Assembly (NCBI RefSeq): GCF_014805685.1
Contig: NC_060898.1
Span: 8,562,001-8,626,000, forward strand
Source of the DNA: Silurus meridionalis
Taxonomy: Eukaryota; Chordata; Actinopteri; Siluriformes; Siluridae
Direction: 5' to 3'
DNA: 64,000 nucleotides
Positions 43,875 to 64,000 of this stretch are shown piece after piece. The stretch's first letter is position 1, and each line of letters opens with the position of its first letter. Both the position numbers and the translations under genes were made by a program. The notes under the pieces were generated by a model. It saw nothing but the letters and a program-made list of their open reading frames with translations, did not search any database and had not been told where the DNA came from.

Positions 43875-44570
43875 TTATTTATACACTATATTACATTGTA
43901 CCTTCAAATATAGTAATAATAGTGAGCCAAAATAAATCCAATTCCTGCCTATCAACTGTCTCTATACCATGAAAGCAAAAGAGGCATATGAATGTGGTGA
44001 GGGAAGACATGCAGGTGGTTAATTTGAAAGAGGCAGATGTAGAGGACAGGAGGCTATACCAGATAAAAATTTGATCAATTGTAAAAATTGATCAAATCAA
44101 TTGAAAAGTCACAACTGTGGCTTACCGGTCTGATAGCTCACAGTCAAGTTTATTTTTTGATTTGAGTTTGTAACATGCTAAAGATCGCTCAGTAATTAAA
44201 AACTAATGTAACCTTTCCCCTGTCATAGCTACTTTCTGATCAGAAAATAATGGCAATTTTTTAATTATTCTTGTTATCTAGCTGACCAGATGTGTTATTG
44301 GGCAAACAGTAGAAGAACTGGCTTCTTTCCTAAATCCATTGATAGGTAAGACAAAAACTGATAAACAATATTGATTAGATACATTTCATAAGTAGCATGC
44401 TAAAAGTTATGTATAATGAAATACAAATAATGTATTATTATATTACCATTGCAATATAAAAGAGCCATCCCATCCAGGCTGTATTCCCAGGATGTACTCT
44501 ACATTCACATCAACACTAACCAGAATAAAGCAATTCCTGAAAATGACAAAGAATAAATAATAATAAAAAG
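43875..44570. other. spacer with two repeat fragments
   Basis: 43970-44058 matches the RTE-like LINE 3' end (gtggtgagggaagacatgca, ggtggttaatttgaaag, ggcagatgtagaggacag). 44465-44568 matches the tail of the SINE-like repeat (ggctgtattcccaggatg, actctacattcacatcaaca). Confidence 0.6.
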
Positions 44571-45138
44571 AAAACATAGGCATCACTAACAGACATAAAC
44601 ACTATATATGAACTATGTTTTCATGTGTTTCTGAAAAGTAGCACCTGTACACGGCCCCTGACACGTACACATACCGATTAATGTGAGATCATAAAGTTAT
44701 AAACATTCCGACCATAATGCCTGTGTTGCTAAATCTTCATGCAAAACACATCTCACTACTAGTCACAATCACAAAAATGTTCCATATTACCTCTTATAGA
44801 GCATCAGTTACACTGCATGTAAAAACATTAATGCTGAGTGGATGTCAGCCTTGATATGTTAGTCAGTATGTTAGCACATCTTTGAAGGGTGTCATTCTTT
44901 CTTTGCCTTATAGCAGTCTTTGGTCCAAAAGGCCACATTGTTTTACATACACTGATGGGGCTTTAGGAATGGCAGGTTCAAGTAAAATGTCAAAAGATAA
45001 TAACTTTACCAACAGTCAATGCCCTTATTAGCTTATAACTAATTAGCTCATTTTGTTGAGTACTTTAATTATCTTATCTTTGCTGTTGCACAGGTATGCT
45101 GTCAATAATCAAATAATTATTAGCTAAAAGCTAAGCTA

Positions 45139-45139
<1 letters not shown>

Positions 45140-45228
<89 letters not shown>
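45140..45228. repeat. (GATA)n microsatellite
   Basis: About 22 uninterrupted copies of the AGAT/GATA tetranucleotide. Confidence 0.98.
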
Positions 45229-45266
45229 CAGAGACAGAAACAGAAATACAGAGAGAACTATACATA

Positions 45267-46874
45267 CAGTGAGGAAAATATGTATTTTAACACCCTGCTA
45301 TTTTGTAAGATCTCCCACTTAGAAATCATGGAGGGGTCTGAAATTGTCATCGTAGGTGCATGTCCACTGTGAGAGACATAATCTAAAAAAAAAAAAAATC
45401 CAGAAATCACAATATATGATTTTTAAACTATTTATTTGTATGATACAGCTGCAAATAAGTATTTGAACACCAGTCTATCAGCTAGAATTCTGACCCTCAA
45501 AGACCTGTTAGTCTGCCTTTAAAATGTCAACCTCCACTACATTTATTATCCTAAATTAGATGCACCTGTTTGAGGTCGTTAGCTGCATAAAGACACCTGT
45601 CCACCCCATACAATCAGTAAAAATCCAACTACTAACATGGCCAAGACCAAAGAGCTGTTCAAAGACACTAGAGACAAAATTGTATACCTCCGCAAGGCTG
45701 GAAAGGGCTATGGGGAAATTGCCAAGCAGCTTGGTGAAAGAAGGTCCACTGTTGGAGCAATCATTAGAAAATGGAAGAAGCTAAACATGACTGTCAATCT
45801 CCCTCGGACTGGGGCTCCATGCAAAATCTCACCTCGTGGGGTCTCAATGATCCTAAGGAAGGTGAAATCAGCCCAGAACTACACGGGAGGAGCTGGTCAA
45901 TGACCTGAAAAGAGCTGGGACCACCGTTTCCAAGGTTACTGTTGGTAATACACTAAGACGTCATTGTTTGAAATCATGCATGGCACGGAAGGTTCCCCTG
46001 CTTAAACCCGCACATGTCCAGGCATGTCTTAAGTTTGCCAATGACCATTTGGATGATCCAGAGGAGTCATGGGAGAAAGTCATGTGGTCAGATGAGACCA
46101 AAATAGAACTTTTGGGTCATAATTCCACTAAGCGTGTTTGGAGGAAGAAGAATGATGAGTACCATTCCAAGAACACCATCCCTACTGTGAAGCATGGGGG
46201 TGGTAGCATCATGCTTTGGGGGTGTTTTTCTGCACATGGGACAGGGCGACTGCACTGTATTAAGGAGAGGATGACTGGGGCCATGTATTGCGAGATTTTG
46301 GGGAACAACCTCCTTCCCCCAGTTAGAGCATTGAAGATGGGTCGAGGCTGGGTCTTCCAACATGACAATGACCCGAAGCACACAGCCAGGATAACCAAGG
46401 AGTGGTTCTGTAAGAAGCATATCAAGGTTCTGGCATGGCCTAGCCAGTCTCCAGACCTAAACCCAATAGATAATCTTTGGAGGGAGCTCAAACTCCGTGT
46501 TTCTCAGCAACAGGCCAGAAACCTGACTGATCTAGAGAAGATCTGTGTGGAGGAGTGGGCCAAAATCCCTCCTGCAGTGTGTGCAAACCTGGTGAAAAAC
46601 TACAGGAAACGTTTGACCTCTGTAATTGCAAACAAAGGCTACTGTACCAAATATTAACATTGACTTTCTCAGGTGTTCAAATACTTATTTGCAGCTGTAT
46701 ACATACAAATAAATAGTTTAAAAATCATATATCGTGATTTCTGGATTTTTATTTTTAGATTATGTCTCTCACAGTGGACATGCACCTACGATGACAATTT
46801 CAGACCCCTCCATGATTTCTAAGTGGGAGAACTTGCAAAATAGCAGGGTGTTCAAATACTTATTTTCCTCACTG
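45267..46874 (+). mobile_element. Tc1-type DNA transposon, family C copy 1
   Basis: Ends cagtgaggaaaatatgtatt and its near complement (aatacttattttcctcactg), flanked by TA at 45265-45266 and 46875-46876. Length 1608 bp. It lies just 3' of the olfm1 stop codon, between the GATA repeat and the gene. Confidence 0.93.
45637..46657 (+). pseudogene. Tc1-type transposase with one frameshift and an E-to-D change in the catalytic triad
   Basis: [20 protein letters not shown] begins the DNA-binding domain, with [20 protein letters not shown]. Near 45865 two bases are missing relative to the copy at 59491, which shifts the frame after ILRKVK. From 45968 the rest is open to 46657: [32 protein letters not shown] and [11 protein letters not shown]. 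Tc1 enzymes use D, D and E, and the third acidic residue is here D (NPIDN). Otherwise the copy is nearly whole and ends NKGYCTKY. Confidence 0.9.
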
Positions 46875-47142
46875 TAAATAGGAGGCAAGGTGGTGAAGCA
46901 GGTGGCACCTCAATTCTCCAACATATTTTGAAAGTTACTGACCATACAGTGTTTTATGTGTTTGCTCGATGTCCACATTGTGTTCTTCTTTCTACTTTCA
47001 CCTCCTGAAACATGCTGGGTGCAGGACTTGGCTATGTTAAATTGTCTTTGTGAATGTGTGTGCAAATGTGAGTGCGTGGTGCCCCATCCAGGTATCTCAT
47101 CCGTTGTCTTTTCGTAGCTTGTGCTTGACCAGCATATATGAT

Positions 47143-57817
<10,675 letters not shown>

Positions 57818-59036
57818 CTAAAAACAATCCCATAAATCATTTTCAAACCTGTATACATAGGCTTTGGTGCCTAGCCCAAGCCGAAAATGGTAAAAAGTTG
57901 TCAGCTCAAGTTTAGTGTATAGGTTTTTGGAGATTATAAATTACTGAATTATATGAATTATAGATTTTAAGTGATGGTTGCACCAAAATATTTGAATGCT
58001 AGATTGTTTTAATAACAGTTTCAAATTAAGATTTGGAACAAACAAAGTGTGAATGCAAACCTAGTGCAGTATTTTGGAAGAGCAAACTAAATAGTCATAA
58101 AAAAATGCGAGAGAAATTCTGTAGTTTAAATGAGCAAAAATGTGGGTGCAGTACTGATACTGCTGTAGTATCTTTGAAAAATCACCACATGAGAAGTGCT
58201 TATATTCTATATTTAACTCTATGATTAAATGAATCCTGGCCAGACTTGTAAGAAACATAGCCTGAAAACTAATCTTGGCCATAAAAAGAAGACATAATTG
58301 TGTGTTTTTAAAAAAAAGAATAGAATAGGAGGTGATATGTGTAGAATGTAAGTTTCCAGCTTGTGTCAGAGAAAGTAGCCTCTGAAATAAACAGGGCTCA
58401 GCGTAGGAAGCCTGTTTGCCTCTGGTTAAAACTGTGAAACAACACACTGACAAGGGATTCTGTTTTTTCCTCTCACACAATGTCCTTCTGTTCAAATTTT
58501 TAATTACTGTTTTTTTACATCATGCCTTTAAAAAAAAAAATTAATAAAAATGTACAAATTCATTTTAATGGCAATAATTTGATTAACATGAGATTAATGC
58601 AGCACGCATTACAATCGTTTTACAATTTTTCTAAAAAAATGTAATAAATAAATATAAAAGAGGCGAAATTAAAACCTTTAATGCAACACACATTTACACA
58701 AAAAATTTTTTTTATTTTTGCTTTACTGATGCGTCAAGTCAATTCCGTTTGGTGTCCTGAAGATTTACGTAATTTATAAAACACCATAAAACATTTACAA
58801 GATTATTTTGTCTTCATGCTCTATGTTGAGTCTGGTTTTACTAATAATAAACATACATTTGCATAAAGCATCAATATTTGTTCATGCCCATGTTGATTAG
58901 AGTATTAAAAACTTGAAATGTATTAATTTAAGGTACATTTTAGAACAGATAAAAATGATTAAGGTTAAGGTGCGATTAATCATGATAATATATCTCATAT
59001 ATCTCATATCTCATATATACATATATATACGTATCT

Positions 59037-59039
<3 letters not shown>
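57818..59039. other. olfm1 intron sequence, nothing recognised
   Basis: AT-rich; the earlier olfm1 exons (signal peptide and N-terminal domain) were looked for on the minus strand from here to 64000 and not found. Confidence 0.55.
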
Positions 59040-59120
<81 letters not shown>

Positions 59121-59127
59121 GTATATA
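59040..59127. repeat. (TA)n microsatellite, left of Tc1 copy
   Basis: Near-pure TA with two TATACATA/TATGTATA interruptions at its right end. Confidence 0.95.
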
Positions 59128-60772
<1,645 letters not shown>

Positions 60773-60815
60773 ATATACAATATATATATTACAGTATAAA
60801 TGTTATGAGTGTATA

Positions 60816-61958
60816 CAGTATAAATACAGAAAAAGTATGTGAACCTTTTGGAATTCAATGGTTTTCTGCATAAATTTGTCATAAAATGTGAGCTGTGAAA
60901 TATAATGTGACTAAAAACAAAAAATCTGCTAACTGGATTGAGGTTCTAGCATACGGAGTCTAATTAAGAAAATGAGTTAAGAGGTGTGGACTAGAGCTAC
61001 TTTGCCTATTAAAAAACACTCAAACTTTTTGAATTGGTTTCACACAAGAAGAATATGCTTATGTGAGCCATGCCTTGCCAAAAAGAGCTTTCAGAGGATC
61101 CACAATCAAGAATTGATGCTTTCCAAAAAGCTGGAAAGGGTTACAAAGTGTTTTCAAATACTTTAGAAAATCACCAGTCTACAGTTTGGCAAACGATCTT
61201 CAAATGAAGACACTTTTAGACTGTGACTACTTTACCAAGAAGTGGGCACTCAGTCAAAATGACCCAAAGAGCCCAACGGAGACTCATTAATGAGGTTAAA
61301 AAAAAAAAAAACAGAGTGACAGCTGAAGATTTAAAAGCATAATTGGAACTGGCTAATATGTGTGTTCATGAGTCTACAGTATGTGAAACATTGAGCAAGC
61401 AGCGTGTCTATGGCAGGACAACTTGAAGGACTGATGAACATTTAACTATTGTGAAAAAACACACAGCATTAAATCTAGCATTAAAAAGGCACTGCATATC
61501 ATCATGAAAACATCATCCCAACTGTAAAGTATGGTGGAGGAAGCATCGTGATTTGGGCCTGTTTCGCTGTAGAAGTTGGGTGATGCAACAGGACAGAAAA
61601 ACAAAATTCATCATTTGCAGTAGCCAAGTCAGAGCCCAGACCTCAACCCTATAGAGATGCTTTAGAATGACTTGAAGAGAGTCATACACACGAGATGTCA
61701 AAAGAATATGATGGATATAAAGCATTTCTGCCAAGACTAATGGGCTAAAATTCCTCCTGAACGATGTACAGGTTTGTACCACAGCTACAGAAAGCACCAT
61801 TTTGGATGTTAAACGAGTGTATTCAATAAAGACATGAAAGAACAGGATTCTATTTGTGTTATTATTTAGGCACATTATATTTCAATACTCTTGACTTGGA
61901 TGAAAATCAGATCACATTTTATGACAAATTTATTAAGAAAAACATGCAAATCCAAAAG

Positions 61959-61963
<5 letters not shown>
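60816..61963 (+). mobile_element. ancient Tc1-family element between two (TA)n tracts
   Basis: Inverted ends are recognisable: gtgaaccttttggaattcaa and aaatttgtcataaaatgtga on the left match the complement of atgacaaatttattaag and tccaaaaggtttta on the right. Transposase scraps in order: SSQSTVWQTIFK-like text near 61170, [16 protein letters not shown] near 61500, IWACFA, then [12 protein letters not shown] near 61630 (SEPRPQPYRDAL in the shifted frame), and PPERCTGLYHSYRKHHFGC near 61755. Frame-broken throughout. Confidence 0.75.

Positions 61964-62025
<62 letters not shown>
61964..62025. repeat. (TA)n microsatellite, right of the ancient Tc1 element
   Basis: About 31 TA units directly abutting the right end of the preceding element. 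Confidence 0.95.
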
Positions 62026-62028
<3 letters not shown>

Positions 62029-64000
62029 AGATTGGATACTTTACAAGGTTTTACATGTAGTATTTACCTTGTTCTATTATTGCTGGTATCAGAAAATAGC
62101 AGTTATTGTGCATGCACAGAGCAACTAACAGTATGACTTAGTGTTACTTTTGTGTTGTAACATGGACAAGCTCAGCTAAGACTGGTGCAATAAGGATCTC
62201 TTTTGCTGTTGCAATAGGTATTTCTTAAAAAAAAAAATCATTGTAATGCAATTTTTTTTCTTTTTAAAAATAAAATATGTAGGGTATTTTTATGTATTTA
62301 TGTAATATAGCTGACATTTTTTTTAACAACTATAGAGCACAGATGAATAAAACATAAAATGTTTTTGTTAACAAAAAAAAAAAGCAAGAACTTAAGGTTT
62401 TGTTGTTGATGTTTCATTTAACTCTAATTCTGCTTCTTTACGCCATTCCGTGAGTGTTTTTCAAGCATCTTGGTGTGATTATGTGTGAATGTGTTATGTA
62501 TATATTAATGTATACAGTGCAGAAGAGCAGTTATGAGGCCAAAAACCGAACTGTTGTGGCATCTGAGCAAAAATCAAGTGCTCAAAACACACAATTTTGG
62601 AAAGCACTTTATTGATCACCATGCATTCCAACAGCAAAAGCTTGACATGCTCAATTCGACGTTACACAGAACATAGTTTGCAGCCATCTTCCGTTACCTC
62701 TAAATATTATTGCAATAAGCATATGTAATGAAACAAAAGCAAATGAAAATCCAGGTGAGCCACTAGAATTGTAAATATGGTCATATATTGCAATTTCACT
62801 ACAAATAAACTAGAACATTAATAAGGATTTAAGTAAATTACACAAATAAAACGCAGTAAAGAGGCACATGCAAAGAGAAATCTGATTAGTTGATTGGTAA
62901 TGATAGGGAGGGGCTTGTCTTGAGTTATTAGTGTGAAATGGAATACAAGAACTGTGACAAACGGTGTGATTCGTGCCCAATCGTGGGTTAGACCTGCCTC
63001 TTCTGGCCTCAGGCTCTCCTATAATGTCTTTATAGTTAGCCCTGCAAGCAAGAAACAACAAACTGAGCATAGGACACTAACTCTCTAACCTAACTAATAC
63101 ACAGTCTCATGCACACAAAGGTACACAGGCATTCACTTGTGCATGCAACACATGCATATCAAACTTAGGTTAAATGCTTATGGTTATAGCAATTTGTGCA
63201 GGTAAGTATGCATGCAGTGCTCTGTTGTTTTATTTTTTTTTTTATTTCAATATGGTGATGTATTGAGAGCAATGTAAGTTAAAAACCATATGTGCAACCA
63301 ACATCTGACACGTTTACAAAACAAATGCGAGTAGAATTCTGTTGTTCTGGTGGACTAATAGCTGTTTTTTTTGATAATATCAGCAATGTTGATGTTTAAT
63401 TGTCACTGGGATGTTTGTTTAATTATTTTAATTGCTATACTGCTGAATAAAAAATACTTTTTCAACATGACAACGCTTAGGCAATTAAAACAAGATAATT
63501 TTGAGCGCATTTGGAAAAAAAATACTTTTTTTTCTCTGATGCTACTTATGTATTTTTACTTTTATGCATTGATTTACTTATGTATTTTACTTATGTATAT
63601 TAATAATTTTTTTTGGGAGAAAGAAAAGTTATCAAAGGGAGGACTTTTGGAACTTTCAATTTAGCAAAAATATTGTATATAAGGCTTTGTGTAATTATTT
63701 TTGGTCTGCAAACAAATCTATTGAATATATAATTAAAATAATTTCCATTATTGGATGTTTTGTTAGGCAGTTTGCATGCTGAATTATGGTTTTATGTGGT
63801 GTTGCTCAAGTAAAGTAGAGCCCTGTCAATGCCTATAGTAGGCCTCTAAAGGCCAAGTCACATAATTTTTCTAATAATGCTATTTCGAAGAATCAAAGTG
63901 TTTTAGTTCACACTGCCTCTGTTAGAGCTTTTTTTTTCCAATATCTATACAAATGTGATAGACAAATAACTTGTAACTACAAAGCAAGTGTACTCTAGCA
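62026..64000. other. probable olfm1 intron, nothing recognised
   Basis: AT-rich, with T and A runs. No olfm1 exon, RNA gene or repeat family was identified. If olfm1 continues to the right, this is intron. Confidence 0.45.

Noticed and set aside
44065..44105. Short palindrome around attgatcaaat.
   Set aside because: Arms of only about 12 bp in AT-rich DNA; such palindromes are expected by chance.
45140..45228. A CRISPR-like or satellite array.
   Set aside because: It is a simple GATA tetranucleotide repeat with no spacers.
46088..46491. Minus-strand frames of 110 and 124 codons (also 59970-60344).
   Set aside because: Antisense shadows of the Tc1 transposase; the same shadow appears in both copies.

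Overview
This window is nuclear DNA from a vertebrate, almost certainly a teleost fish. The evidence is three intron-containing genes with vertebrate-type protein products and a dense load of fish-type repeats: many Tc1/mariner copies, tRNA-derived SINEs, and L2-, Rex1- and RTE-like LINE fragments. Several repeats resemble ones I associate with otophysan fish such as catfish and characins. That narrower assignment is inference. Noncoding DNA is AT-rich, with one clear CpG-rich promoter region near 28.4-29.0 kb. No prokaryotic, viral or CRISPR content was seen.

Gene layout, left to right. (1) Positions 267-5841, plus strand, hold the last four coding exons of dipk1b (fam69b), an ER membrane protein with a divergent kinase-like domain; exon 1 lies to the left of the window. 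(2) Positions 24202-28990, minus strand, hold ppp1r26, a regulator of protein phosphatase 1. It has a noncoding first exon in a CpG island and a very long coding exon. The reading frame breaks near 25.0 kb, and a splice donor overlaps the apparent stop codon. (3) Positions 47143-57817, minus strand, hold the last three coding exons of an olfm1 (noelin-1) gene: coiled coil, linker and olfactomedin domain. Its 5' exons lie to the right of the window. As I recall it, these genes are all on human 9q34.3. OLFM1 followed by PPP1R26 keeps its relative order and direction here, while dipk1b points the opposite way. A pair of coding-like exons on the minus strand at 12.2-12.8 kb, joined by a 116-bp phase-matched intron, belongs to no gene I recognise.

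Mobile DNA fills much of the rest. Four Tc1-type copies have recognisable ends: 7889-9437, 42368-43872, 45267-46874 and 59128-60670. The last keeps a 324-codon transposase frame. There are about ten older Tc1-family relics, including one split by the 7889 insertion. A palindromic Tc1-derived MITE (50727-51143) sits beside a 57-bp remnant that is only its two terminal repeats. A tRNA-Glu-derived SINE (7210-7444) has a 16-bp target duplication and shares its 3' tail with an RTE-like LINE that is also present in pieces. Long microsatellites lie at 13.4, 19.7, 37.5, 45.1, 59.0, 60.7 and 62.0 kb.

I found no self-contained new biological system. The most notable items are a perfect 121-bp palindrome at 29970-30090, the unidentified exon pair at 12.2-12.8 kb, the ppp1r26 frame break, the olfm1 gene without its usual C-terminal ER-retrieval-like tail, and the alternating Tc1 and (TA)n blocks at 59-62 kb. 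Calls of transposon family rest on remembered family consensus and were not checked by a search.
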